A stretch of 42,402 nucleotides of DNA from Oscillospiraceae bacterium (GTDB taxonomy: Bacteria; Bacillota; Clostridia; Oscillospirales; CAG-272): assembly GCA_015065065.1 (NCBI GenBank), contig SVQX01000017.1, forward strand, positions 1-42,402, read 5' to 3'. Position 1 is the first letter of the stretch; each line of letters begins with the position of its first letter. The position numbers and the translations under genes are program-made. Positions 1-8,408 of the stretch are shown piece after piece. The notes under the pieces are model-generated. The model was not told the origin of the DNA. It searched no databases and worked only from the letters and a program-made list of their open reading frames with translations.

Positions 1-1062
1 CTCAGTGGTCTCAGTCTCGGGAGCCTCGTATGCTACGAGAGTAACAGTAGCACCCCATGCAACAACGCCGGACCATCCGGAGAGATTGTAGCTACCGCCG
101 GAAGCGCCGGTAAGCACTCCGTTAACATAGTCAACACAGCCTTCGCCAACAGCGCTTGCGCCGTAGGGCAGGAGGTTACCCTGTGCATTGGGAGTAATTA
201 CCCAAAGGAGGTCGCCGGTAAGAACTACGTCAGCGGGAACCTCAATGGTCTTGGTTTCATTGTTGCCGCAAGTAAAGTCGATCTCGCAGAGAGGAGTACC
301 TGCAACGGTGGTTGCATAGTCGGTATCCCAAGCGTAGAATGCAAGTACACCGGAACCGTCATTTGCAGTTCCGAACTGGTGAGTGAATGCAGTAACTCTC
401 TTGTCAGAAGCTACGGTGAACTTCTGTCCAAAGCTGGTAATGGTCCAGGTGCCGCCGAATGCAACGTTGCCGGGGAGAGTGCCGCCGTAAAGAGGAAGCT
501 CTTCAGTCTCAACAACGGGCTCGGTCTCTACAGCGGTCTCAACCTTGAGCAGCTGGCTTACGAAGGAGCTGGATGCGTAGGAGATCTTGGATGCGCTTAC
601 AGTGTCAAAGCTGTTGTAAGATCCAAGATAATACTCGGTACCGTTAACCACGGTGGTAAGAGTGTTGTAGGTGGTGTTCCAAGTGAATACGCAAGCATCT
701 GCATCAACAAAGCCTGCATTTACGTATGTACCGCTTGCAGCAATGGTGATATACTTCTTTGCGTCTTCAACCATGAAGTACATCTTATAGCCGTCCTCTG
801 CCTCCTCGAGATATACATCAACGCCTGCGTCGATGTCAGTGGAGGTAGCGAGGTAGTATGCGGTATTCGCGGTCTCGCCTGTAAGATAGTTGGTGGTGCC
901 GTTGTTGCCCTGTTCAACTACGAACTTATACGCTACGCCGGTCTCGGGCTCGGTAGCGTATGCGGGAGTAGTTGTGTCAACAGCAGCGTCGCTTGCAAAT
1001 ACGGTAAATGCGGATGTCATTACCATAACGATAGCAAGCAAGAGAGCTAATGTCTTTTTCAT
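1..1062 (-). CDS. Secreted protein of unknown function, 3' end outside window
   Basis: An open frame of 354 codons runs off the left edge without a stop. It begins MKKTLALLLAIVMVMTSAFT, a clear Sec signal peptide with likely cleavage after an Ala near residue 23, and AGGAG sits 7 bases before the ATG. The mature part is rich in Thr, Val, Tyr and Gly, which suggests beta structure. An acidic Thr/Glu linker (VETEPVVETEE) separates two halves, and the visible end (ETETTE) is again linker-like, so another domain or a surface anchor may follow. I recognise no family. It is probably exported and monocistronic, from the promoter at 1122-1150. Confidence 0.8.
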   Translation of the reverse strand, partial: MKKTLALLLAIVMVMTSAFTVFASDAAVDTTTPAYATEPETGVAYKFVVEQGNNGTTNYLTGETANTAYYLATSTDIDAGVDVYLEEAEDGYKMYFMVEDAKKYITIAASGTYVNAGFVDADACVFTWNTTYNTLTTVVNGTEYYLGSYNSFDTVSASKISYASSSFVSQLLKVETAVETEPVVETEELPLYGGTLPGNVAFGGTWTITSFGQKFTVASDKRVTAFTHQFGTANDGSGVLAFYAWDTDYATTVAGTPLCEIDFTCGNNETKTIEVPADVVLTGDLLWVITPNAQGNLLPYGASAVGEGCVDYVNGVLTGASGGSYNLSGWSGVVAWGATVTLVAYEAPETETTE

Positions 1063-1094
1063 AACTTTTCTCCTTTTAGGATTTTTTTAATTAT

Positions 1095-1118
1095 GGTACG
1101 TTTTTTGTACCACGTACC
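1095..1118. promoter_or_regulatory. Inverted GTAC motifs in the 5' leader, possible operator
   Basis: GGTACG (1095-1100) and CGTACC (1113-1118) form an inverted repeat, and a third GTAC at 1107-1110 makes a nested alternative pairing. The site lies just after the predicted transcription start of the secreted gene. It could be an operator or a leader hairpin; no regulator is identified. Confidence 0.4.
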
Positions 1119-1121
1119 AAC

Positions 1122-1150
1122 ATTATACACTTTGAGCGGGAGTTTGTCAA
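1122..1150 (-). promoter_or_regulatory. Sigma-A type promoter of the left-edge secreted gene
   Basis: On the minus strand TTGACA (1145-1150) and TATAAT (1122-1127) are separated by 17 bases, a consensus match 60 bases upstream of the start codon at 1062. Confidence 0.85.
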
Positions 1151-1280
1151 TAGAATTTCAAAACATTTTAGCGATTTTTTTGCACGAATTTGGGTGCAAT
1201 TATTAAAATTAAACAAAAGAAAATGAGGTTTTTTGTGTCTTTGCACAAACGGGGGGGATTGGATGGGAAATCGGGGGTGG

Positions 1281-1350
1281 AGAATTGAAAATTGAAAATT
1301 GAGAATTGAAAATCGCACCACTCTTCGCGTGTGCCAAAATTGAAAATTTT
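1281..1350. repeat. AATTGAAA short tandem repeat
   Basis: Several near-identical units of AATTGAAA/AATTGAGA occur at 1282-1313 and again at 1338-1347. It is non-coding, AT-rich and lies between two minus-strand genes. It probably arose by slippage; no function is seen. Confidence 0.6.
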
Positions 1351-1367
1351 CGCGTTGGCGTGTTGAT

Positions 1368-1462
1368 TTTTTTGATATCAAAAAACACCTCATCCACCGC
1401 TTTAGCGGTGGATGAGGTGTTTTCAGTCTGTCGAAAAGCCTCCCGTCGGGAGGCTTTTCGAC
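1368..1462 (-). terminator. Tandem perfect hairpins, bidirectional terminator
   Basis: Arms 1382-1400 and 1405-1423 form a perfect 19-bp stem with a 4-base loop. Arms 1430-1444 and 1448-1462 form a perfect 15-bp stem with a 3-base loop. On the minus strand the 19-bp stem is followed by a T6 run, so it should end transcription of the phosphatase gene. The T run is itself part of an 18-bp perfect palindrome around GATATC (1368-1385). Confidence 0.85.
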
Positions 1463-1464
1463 TT

Positions 1465-4236
1465 TTATTCTTCAAGCAGAATATTTCGTATGGACTCTAT
1501 CTCCTCGGGGGTTACGCCTATTTCCAGGAGGAAGGCTTCCACGTTTTCATTAAAGGTATTTCCGCCGTAGGCTTTCAGCCCTTCAATGAAATTCTCGATA
1601 TACCAATAGAGCCGTGCGGGCGGCGTATTGTCGTTATGCCCTGCCGTGGAATTAAGGGAGAGCATATACTCGCGCTTGACTGTGTCCTCGTCAACGCCAA
1701 GAAGTCCCAGAATGAGCGCGGTCACCGTTCCCGTGCGGTCACGTCCGATATAGCAATGGTATATCATGGGGTAATTGCTCTCGTCGGCAAACGCCGCGAT
1801 AGCCACGCGCATGGCTTCGTATGCGCTTTCCTCCAGAGTCCAATGATAGTGCTGAACGGGAGTTCCGATATAATTCACGTCTGCGCCGAGGGGGGAGCTT
1901 CCGTTATCTCCGCGCAGGTCAAGGTCGGTCACAACACCAAGCTGTTCAAGCACGGTCGCCTTTCCCTCGTTGGTGATAGGATCAAGCCATGCGGAGCGGT
2001 AGACGAGCCCCTGCTTGACTGTTTTGCCGTCGATAGTCGTATAGCCGCCGATATCGCGGATGTTGGACATTCCGTCAACGTCAACGCATCTGGGGTACGC
2101 GCCCGATGTCATAAAGCCTGCGCCAGCAGACTCCTCGCCATCAGACGTAACCTTCCAATAATACCTCGTTCCCGCTTTGAGGTTTTTTACCTCAACGGAC
2201 AGCTCTTCGGTGGTCGTTACGAGATACGGGTCGGAAAGATCTGCGTTTTCGGACAGGACGATGGTATATATCTTGCCCTCCGCCGCATTTTTGTCACTCC
2301 ATTCCAGCTTTACTGCGGGAGGGGTGCAAAGCTCTGCGTTCTCGTAGTAATACGCGGACGAGCCGAGCATATCAAGGTCGGTATTCATGTGCTTAATGAT
2401 AGCGTCTGACGCGATATTCACTTCCCTTTCGCCGTCCGCGGGGCTTACGTGCTGTATAGAGCTTTCGCTTGACGCGCAGGTGACGAAAATGTCTGTTATC
2501 ATATACGCCGCGCCAAGATACGCGAAATAAGATTTGGAGCTGTCCACTCGGTCGGACTCTATGGGCGCCGTGTAGCACAGGTACAGATTCACCCACGCAC
2601 AGCTCACTCCGTTGAAGGTGACAACGGGGGTTATCATAACGCCGCTGTCGCCAATAATAGCTTTTGCCTGCGCTTTTATTTGGGCGGCTCTGTCGGCGGC
2701 GCTTGCGGAGCAGTCCGCATCAAGCGAAAACTCCGCAGCTTCAAGCTTTTTCTTCGCCTCGGACAGGCTTGTGATTGCAGTCCTTGACAGCGGACTGTAT
2801 TCAAACGGGATATCCACGTGGATAACGTAATTGCCAAGCGTTGTCCGTCCGCGCACGGCGAGGCGGTATTCCTCACCCTCGACAAGCGCGTCACCGTAGT
2901 CAAGCACGGCGTTTATATATAAATGAGAGAAACCTTCATCGCTCATGGTCAGTGCTTGGGGTGCGTACCATGCGGCGTCGGTATATTGCGCGTCACGTGA
3001 CATCACGGCGTAATCAACAGCGACGATACCGTCGGCGCTCCTCAGCACGTTATCCGTCAGCGTAAGTATTCCGCCGAGGTCAAAGCTATCCTTCCACTGA
3101 TCGAAGGAATTTCGCTCGGCGCCGTAAGGTCCGTCCGAAATTTCAAGATAGCAATTCTCAACGCGGGGGATCTTGGCTTCAAGGCTTTCAAAGACATACT
3201 TTTTGCCGTTTACGGTTACTGTAGCCTGATAGGTCAAGGTTCCGTCCTTCACCGTACTGTTTCCCTTGTAGCGCGTGACACGAAGCGAGATATCCGCCGC
3301 CATATCTATGGCACTGAATCTGTCAGCGATAATTTGCGCAATACTCTGAACGGCTCCACCCTTATAAAAGCAATTCGCATCAACAAAGTCCACGGTGGCA
3401 AGCTGTTTGATTGCGGTGGAGCTGTCGGCAATATCGCATTTAAGGGTTATATTATTGATGTAAAGCTCGCTTGAATCCTTATCGCGGAAATACACCTTGA
3501 AGGCGCGGACGTAGCCGTCGCTGTCCGCGATAGTCGACATATCAGACACGCCAAGGCTTACTGTGCGCCATTCCGACGCAGCACCTGCCAGCGATGGACA
3601 CACATTGACGTATTTGCCAACATCCGTAGTACCCGCCGACATCACACGAACCTCGCTGTCAGTCAGCTCGGCGGAGGACATAAACGTGATCTCAATGTCA
3701 GTCAGCGCTACTGTTGGTATGGGAGTTTTGAGAAGGAACGTAAGCCCCGAGTACTTTTTATCGTTCACACAGAAGCGGAAGGCGCGCTTGCCGCCAATGT
3801 CTGTCATGCCGCACGTGTCACATTCAAGGCTCTCGTGACCTGCGTGCCATGCGTAAAGCTCGGAGACACCGTTTTCAAAATCAATAACCGTACCCCCGCT
3901 CGTTTTTTCTCCCGTGGAGCTTGCGTTGGCATAAGATTGCGTGTTTTTGATTATCGCCGTATTCTCGGCAGAAAGGTCAACGTACCCCTCGGTCGTTACC
4001 TCCTCTGTCGTCTGCTCCTCGGTAACGGACTCGCTCTCGGTCGCGGGGGCTGTCGTCGCCGCGTCCGTGGATTCGGCAGTCGTTTCGGTCGCCGGAGACG
4101 TCGTTTCCTCCGCCGTCGCGGGCTGAGTGTCCGCCGCAGTGGTATCGGTGGTCTGACTGTCACCGCTGTTATCGGTGCAAGCCGCGCCCATTATCATAAT
4201 GGCGGCAAGCAGAAGTGCAAGCAATCTTTTTTTCAT
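1465..4236 (-). CDS. Surface lipoprotein with C-terminal tyrosine-phosphatase domain
   Basis: This 923-residue protein begins MKKRLLALLLAAIMIMGAAC, a lipoprotein signal with the lipid Cys at residue 20. The chosen ATG has AAGGGG 5-6 bases upstream; an ATG 22 codons earlier has no such site. A Ser/Thr/Glu linker (about 21-85) leads to beta-rich domains, one resembling a carbohydrate-binding module (about 115-265), then a fibronectin III-like domain (about 640-705). The last 210 residues match the Y_phosphatase3 class (NIRDIGGY, then HCYIGRDRTG with catalytic Cys828, Asp and Arg). It should hydrolyse phosphoester substrates outside the membrane; the substrate is unknown. The domain names before the phosphatase are inference. 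Confidence 0.8.
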   Translation of the reverse strand: MKKRLLALLLAAIMIMGAACTDNSGDSQTTDTTAADTQPATAEETTSPATETTAESTDAATTAPATESESVTEEQTTEEVTTEGYVDLSAENTAIIKNTQSYANASSTGEKTSGGTVIDFENGVSELYAWHAGHESLECDTCGMTDIGGKRAFRFCVNDKKYSGLTFLLKTPIPTVALTDIEITFMSSAELTDSEVRVMSAGTTDVGKYVNVCPSLAGAASEWRTVSLGVSDMSTIADSDGYVRAFKVYFRDKDSSELYINNITLKCDIADSSTAIKQLATVDFVDANCFYKGGAVQSIAQIIADRFSAIDMAADISLRVTRYKGNSTVKDGTLTYQATVTVNGKKYVFESLEAKIPRVENCYLEISDGPYGAERNSFDQWKDSFDLGGILTLTDNVLRSADGIVAVDYAVMSRDAQYTDAAWYAPQALTMSDEGFSHLYINAVLDYGDALVEGEEYRLAVRGRTTLGNYVIHVDIPFEYSPLSRTAITSLSEAKKKLEAAEFSLDADCSASAADRAAQIKAQAKAIIGDSGVMITPVVTFNGVSCAWVNLYLCYTAPIESDRVDSSKSYFAYLGAAYMITDIFVTCASSESSIQHVSPADGEREVNIASDAIIKHMNTDLDMLGSSAYYYENAELCTPPAVKLEWSDKNAAEGKIYTIVLSENADLSDPYLVTTTEELSVEVKNLKAGTRYYWKVTSDGEESAGAGFMTSGAYPRCVDVDGMSNIRDIGGYTTIDGKTVKQGLVYRSAWLDPITNEGKATVLEQLGVVTDLDLRGDNGSSPLGADVNYIGTPVQHYHWTLEESAYEAMRVAIAAFADESNYPMIYHCYIGRDRTGTVTALILGLLGVDEDTVKREYMLSLNSTAGHNDNTPPARLYWYIENFIEGLKAYGGNTFNENVEAFLLEIGVTPEEIESIRNILLEE

Positions 4237-4290
4237 TCGTTCCCCTTTTCTCCGCCGTGAGGCGGTGTTTTCTTTGATGCTCCTTCGTTC

Positions 4291-4358
4291 AGTATAGCAC
4301 AAAAATACTCGCCTGTCAATCGTTTTGTCTTGACAGGCGGGGGAAACGGTAGTATAAT
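4291..4358. promoter_or_regulatory. Divergent promoters sharing a 10-bp dyad over both -35 boxes
   Basis: Minus-strand promoter: TTGACA (4314-4319), 17 bases, TATACT (4291-4296), for the lipoprotein phosphatase. Plus-strand promoter: TTGACA (4330-4335), 17 bases, TATAAT (4353-4358), for era. The two -35 regions are the arms of a perfect inverted repeat, CGCCTGTCAA (4310-4319) and TTGACAGGCG (4330-4339), 10 bases apart. A dimeric regulator bound there would block both promoters. Confidence 0.8.
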
Positions 4359-4394
4359 TATTATATATGTAAACTTTGTAAGGATGTATATGAT

Positions 4395-5276
4395 ATGAAA
4401 AAAACAGGATTTATCGCAATAGTTGGCAGACCTAACGTGGGAAAATCCACCCTGCTCAACGCAATTCTCGGCGAGAAGGTGGCTATCGTTTCATCAAAGC
4501 CGCAGACCACCCGTAACCGTATCACGGGTATACTCACCAAGGGTGAGGAACAGTACGTTTTCCTTGATACACCGGGAATTTTCGAGGCGAGAAATACGCT
4601 CGGCGATTATATGGTAAAGACGGCAAACTCCTCCATGCAGGACGCTGATGCGGTCATTTTAGTCACCGACACGGGGCGCGAGCCGACCTCAGTAGAGCTT
4701 GACGTTATCAAGTATCTCAAGCGCTCGGGCGTGCCGTCAATTCTTGCGCTCAATAAAACCGACCTTTACAACGCCACCGAGGTAGCCGACGCTATCATCA
4801 GATACAATGCCCTTCACGATTTTTCTGCGACCGTACCGATCTGTGCGCGCAGCGGCAAGGGCGTTGAGGCAGTGCTCAAGGAATGCCGCCCATTTATGCG
4901 CGAGTCGGAGTGGTTCTTCCCCGAGGATATCGCAACCGATCAGCCCGAGCGGCAGATGGCGGCGGAAATAATCCGCGAAAAGCTGTTGCGCACGTTGAAT
5001 AAAGAAGTCCCCCACGGTATTGCCGTAGTTATCGAGCAATTCAAGGACGAGGGCAGTCTTGTCAGCATTCACGCCACCATTTATTGCGAAAAATCCTCTC
5101 ACAAGGGCATACTCGTTGGCAAGGGCGGTGCGGAGCTGAAGCGCATCGGCTCTTATGCCCGTCAGGACCTTGAGGGCTTGCTCGGCACGAAGGTATACCT
5201 TAATCTTTGGGTAAAGGTCAAGGAAAATTGGCGCGAAAGCACCGCCAGCGTTGCAAATTTCGGTTACAGAGATTGA
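4395..5276 (+). CDS. era: GTPase Era, 16S rRNA-binding ribosome assembly factor
   Basis: The 293-residue product has the family's usual length. The G1 loop GRPNVGKST is at 11-19, the switch region with TTRNR is at 38-42, G3 DTPG is at 58-61 and G4 NKTD is at 120-123. A C-terminal KH domain carries GKGGAELKRIG. Era binds the 3' end of 16S rRNA and promotes 30S maturation at the membrane. It is the first gene of a plus-strand run with recO and a PLP decarboxylase (28 and 3 bases between genes). The start follows AAGGA by ten bases. Confidence 0.97.
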   Translation: MKKTGFIAIVGRPNVGKSTLLNAILGEKVAIVSSKPQTTRNRITGILTKGEEQYVFLDTPGIFEARNTLGDYMVKTANSSMQDADAVILVTDTGREPTSVELDVIKYLKRSGVPSILALNKTDLYNATEVADAIIRYNALHDFSATVPICARSGKGVEAVLKECRPFMRESEWFFPEDIATDQPERQMAAEIIREKLLRTLNKEVPHGIAVVIEQFKDEGSLVSIHATIYCEKSSHKGILVGKGGAELKRIGSYARQDLEGLLGTKVYLNLWVKVKENWRESTASVANFGYRD

Positions 5277-5304
5277 TTTTTTGATTTGAAGGTGAGGTGA
5301 GAGT

Positions 5305-6129
5305 ATGCTCATTACAGCAGACGGCCTGGTTATCCGCTCTTTCCCCGCGGGGGACAACGGAATAATGCTTCATATCCTCACCCCAGAAAGAGGCAGAATA
5401 TCGGTTATGGCAAAAGGCGTTCACAGCAAAGGAAGAACGGCGGGAACGCTTGCATCCGTCACCCAGCTTTTCACCTACGCCAATTACGAGCTTTACCGCA
5501 AGGGCGATATGTATTGGCTTCGCGGAGGCTCTATCATCAATGCCTTTTACAATCTGTCGATGGATATTGGAAAAATGTCGCTTGCCACCTACCTTTGCTC
5601 GGTAGCCGACGAGCTGTCCGACGAGGGTGAGGAGGCGGAACAGCTTCTCCGCATGCTGCTCAATTCCCTCTATTCGCTGGACCGAGGACAGAAATCGCGC
5701 AGAATTATCAAGGGAGTTTTCGAGCTTCGCGCCGCCGCCATGTCGGGATATGCGCCCAATCTTATGGGGTGCGATATATGCGGCGAGGGCTATCCCGAGA
5801 GCAGTTATCTTGACGTTATGAACGGCAGGCTCATCTGCGCCGACTGTCAGACCAAGCTTAACAGAGCGCAAAATCCATTTGTGCATCAAGACATTCCGAC
5901 GAATTCGGAGGACGGCGCAAGAAACATAATCACGCCCGTTTCTTCCTCCGTTCTTGCCGCCATGCGGTACGCACTGACCGCCCCCGACGAAAAGATCTTT
6001 TCCTTCAACCTCAAAAGCACCGAGGAAGAGATACTTTTTGCCCGCGCGGCGGAAACCTATATTTTAAATCAGCTTGAAAGAAGCTTCGACGCGCTGGATT
6101 TTTATCACAGCGTTGAGATGCAGGGATAA
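5305..6129 (+). CDS. recO: DNA repair protein RecO
   Basis: The 274-residue product has an N-terminal OB-fold (TADGLVIRSFPAGDNGIMLHI onwards), a helical middle, and a four-cysteine zinc site: C156-x2-C159 and C178-x2-C181. RecO acts with RecR to load RecA at single-strand gaps during recombinational repair. The era-recO order is common in Firmicutes and supports the call. A GGTGAGGTGAGAG stretch ahead of the ATG serves as ribosome site. Confidence 0.95.
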   Translation: MLITADGLVIRSFPAGDNGIMLHILTPERGRISVMAKGVHSKGRTAGTLASVTQLFTYANYELYRKGDMYWLRGGSIINAFYNLSMDIGKMSLATYLCSVADELSDEGEEAEQLLRMLLNSLYSLDRGQKSRRIIKGVFELRAAAMSGYAPNLMGCDICGEGYPESSYLDVMNGRLICADCQTKLNRAQNPFVHQDIPTNSEDGARNIITPVSSSVLAAMRYALTAPDEKIFSFNLKSTEEEILFARAAETYILNQLERSFDALDFYHSVEMQG

Positions 6130-6132
6130 AAC

Positions 6133-7605
6133 ATGAAAAAAGCATCACTTGAAGAAATGCTGAAAAGCCTTGACGGACAAGGACTTATTCCTATGCACAT
6201 GCCGGGGCACAAGCGAAGCCGGGAGCTTTGTGACGGTCTGCCATATTCTATGGACGTCACCGAGATACGCGGATTTGACGACCTTCACGGCATGGAGGAG
6301 GACGGGTGTATTCGCAGCATCTGCCGTCTTGCGGAGGATGCATACGGCATCCCACCTCGCGCCGACGGCTCGCTGTCCGCATACCCATTGGTTGGCGGCT
6401 CTACCGTTGGAATTCTTGCCGCTATACGCGCCGCGGCTATGCAGCTTCGCCAAGGCGGCGACGAGCCCGAAATACTTATGGCGCGCAACTGCCACAAGTC
6501 AGTCTGGCACGCGGCAGAGCTTGCGCGGCTTTCCGCCCGTTACGTTATGCCAACGGCAGACGAAAACGGCATTTTCGGCAACGCTTCACCGATTGAAATT
6601 GACAGGCTTCTGTCCGAGCATCCCGCCTGCAAAATAGTAGTTATCACCTCCCCCACCTACGAGGGAGTAATATCCGACATTGGCAATATAGGCGAGGTAG
6701 TACATCGCCACGGCGCCCTTCTTTTAGTAGACGCGGCGCACGGAGCGCATCTTCCCTTTTTGCCTGATGCAAAAAGTATTTTTGACGGAGCAGACGTGGT
6801 AGTCGCCAGCCTGCACAAGACACTCCCCGCACTGACGGGGTGCGCGCTTTTGCTGCTACCGTCACAGAGACTTGACTCCTCCCTCGTGGCGCGCGAGCTT
6901 AACGTATTTGAAACGAGCAGTCCGTCCTACGTGCTGCTCTGCTCGGTAGAGAGGTCGATTTCCATTGCTGTGCAAGAAAAAATACGCTTCGAGGCATACG
7001 TCAAAAAATTAAACAGCGCGAGAGATCGCCTATCGAAGCTAAAGCATCTTGCCCTTTATTCACCTCATGCCTTCGCCTACGACTTGGGTAAGCTGGTTTT
7101 GGTTATCCCGCCGCGACTCACCCTTGACGGCAAAGCCTTGACGGGCGGCGCTCTTGCGGATTTGCTCCGCCTTCGCGGAATTGAAATTGAGATGTCCGCG
7201 CCGCGCTATGTCGTTGCTATGACCTCGGCGTGGGATATGGTAGCTACCAAGGACGGCTATGGCTCTCCCAACATTGACACCTTTATAGACGCTATCATCG
7301 AGATAGACGCCCTGCTCGATTTTACGAATATCCCCATAGGCAAAGACTTTTCCGCGCATTCGCTTCCCACTGTTCGCATGGCGGCGCACGACGCGCTTGA
7401 ACGTCCCGCCACCTCCGTCCCCCTTGACGCCGTCAGCGGTAAAACCTCCGCCTGCTACGTTTGGGCGTATCCGCCCGGCATCCCCCTTATCGCCCCCGGA
7501 GAGGTGTTCGACAACTACGTCATCACCTCTATCAAAAACCATACCGACTCAAGCATTTCCCTACGCATCCAACCCGATTGTAAAGGCGGCTTTTGGGTGA
7601 TATGA
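6133..7605 (+). CDS. Orn/Lys/Arg decarboxylase-family PLP enzyme (YaaO/SpeA-like)
   Basis: This 490-residue protein is a compact member of the family, close in length to Bacillus YaaO and lacking the N-terminal wing domain of the enterobacterial enzymes. It has the conserved start region MHMPGHKRS, the cofactor-contacting DAAHGAH (Asp200, His203) and the Schiff-base lysine in SLHKTLPALTG (Lys229). It ends with the usual small C-terminal domain. The reaction is probably decarboxylation of arginine, lysine or ornithine to a polyamine; the substrate cannot be read from sequence. It starts 3 bases after recO, so it is very likely co-transcribed. Confidence 0.85.
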   Translation: MKKASLEEMLKSLDGQGLIPMHMPGHKRSRELCDGLPYSMDVTEIRGFDDLHGMEEDGCIRSICRLAEDAYGIPPRADGSLSAYPLVGGSTVGILAAIRAAAMQLRQGGDEPEILMARNCHKSVWHAAELARLSARYVMPTADENGIFGNASPIEIDRLLSEHPACKIVVITSPTYEGVISDIGNIGEVVHRHGALLLVDAAHGAHLPFLPDAKSIFDGADVVVASLHKTLPALTGCALLLLPSQRLDSSLVARELNVFETSSPSYVLLCSVERSISIAVQEKIRFEAYVKKLNSARDRLSKLKHLALYSPHAFAYDLGKLVLVIPPRLTLDGKALTGGALADLLRLRGIEIEMSAPRYVVAMTSAWDMVATKDGYGSPNIDTFIDAIIEIDALLDFTNIPIGKDFSAHSLPTVRMAAHDALERPATSVPLDAVSGKTSACYVWAYPPGIPLIAPGEVFDNYVITSIKNHTDSSISLRIQPDCKGGFWVI

Positions 7606-7612
7606 GAATTAT

Positions 7613-7660
7613 ATTGGGGCTTTGCCCCAAACCCCACAAGCCCTTTCTTGAAAGAAATGG
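7613..7660 (+). terminator. GC hairpin after the era-recO-decarboxylase run; intergenic repeat
   Basis: TTGGGGC-TTT-GCCCCAA is a compact 7-bp hairpin right after the decarboxylase stop. It is followed by a second stem, AAGCC...GGCTT, around CTTTCTTGAAAGAAA. There is no T run, so termination is uncertain. In my experience this block is a common intergenic repeat in gut clostridia. From here to 7779 I see no gene. Confidence 0.45.
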
Positions 7661-7779
7661 CTTACCCAAAGAACTTTGCCACAAATTTATTTTGGCTTAA
7701 ATTTGCTTCGTATGGTGACAGCCAAAACCGTCTCTATACCCCCCGTGGGTCCCTTACCAACTCGATTTTGAATAAAAAA

Positions 7780-7815
7780 GTGAAGCTTTCCGCCAAAGCG
7801 GAAAGCCTCATTCAC
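7780..7815 (-). terminator. spoVG terminator
   Basis: GCTTTCCGC (7785-7793) pairs with GCGGAAAGC (7798-7806), and GTGAA/TTCAC extend the stem past a 4-base bulge. On the minus strand a T6 run follows, ten bases after the spoVG stop region. Confidence 0.8.
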
Positions 7816-7824
7816 TACCAGCTA

Positions 7825-8133
7825 TCAATTTTCAATTCCTTCCGCAACCGCTTCGGCAAAGTCGCCCTCCTCTGCCTCTTTAAGTGCAGTCTGGTAGGAC
7901 TCGATAACTGCCTCCTCCAGCGTTGAGCGGAACTGTGAATTGATGGGATGTACGATATCGCGATAGGTATCGTCGGGATTCTTACGGCTGGGCATTACGA
8001 TAAAGAACTTGTCCCGCGCGTTGATAACCTTTATGTCGTGTACGGCAAGCTGATTGTCAAACGTCACCGAAATGATCGCCTTCATAGGCCCCTCTTCAAA
8101 AAGCTTTCTTACCTTGATATCCGTGATCTGCAT
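7825..8133 (-). CDS. spoVG: Septation/regulatory protein SpoVG
   Basis: The 102-residue product starts MQITDIKVRKLFEEGPMKA, the standard SpoVG N-terminus, and contains VINARDKFFIVMPSRK and DIVHPINSQFR. SpoVG is a small nucleic-acid-binding dimer that affects septation, sporulation and virulence genes in Firmicutes. The start was moved 11 codons in from the first ATG because GGAGG lies just before this one and the family begins here. It stands alone, divergent from murC across a 275-base gap. Confidence 0.95.
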   Translation of the reverse strand: MQITDIKVRKLFEEGPMKAIISVTFDNQLAVHDIKVINARDKFFIVMPSRKNPDDTYRDIVHPINSQFRSTLEEAVIESYQTALKEAEEGDFAEAVAEGIEN

Positions 8134-8360
8134 TATTTTTACCTCCGTTGTAAGTTTTACAGACATTCTGCCTTTTATGCTTCAAGTATAATACCTGTTT
8201 GTGAAGCCTAATCAATGAAATTGGTATTTTTTTGTGAACTTGTCCAACAGCTTGCGACATATTTCGTGAAATATTAACAAATATTAACTGAAATTCTTAT
8301 TTTATTGCCGCTTTCGACGCACGCCTAATATTTAAAAATTACGGCTTTTGCCCGCTTTTC

Positions 8361-8371
8361 GGGCATATAAT
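8361..8371 (+). promoter_or_regulatory. Possible murC promoter -10 with upstream hairpin
   Basis: TATAAT (8366-8371) lies 38 bases before murC. The GCCCG/CGGGC hairpin directly in front leaves no consensus -35 box, so the promoter call is weak. Confidence 0.4.
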
Positions 8372-8408
8372 ACAAGAATGTAAACATACTACTGAAAGGA
8401 TCTTTGCA

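Noticed and set aside
1306..2409. Plus-strand 367-codon open frame
   Set aside because: It is antisense to the lipoprotein phosphatase, starts within a repeat and has no ribosome site or recognisable domain.
7648..7926. Plus-strand 92-codon open frame
   Set aside because: It crosses the spoVG terminator and runs antisense into spoVG.
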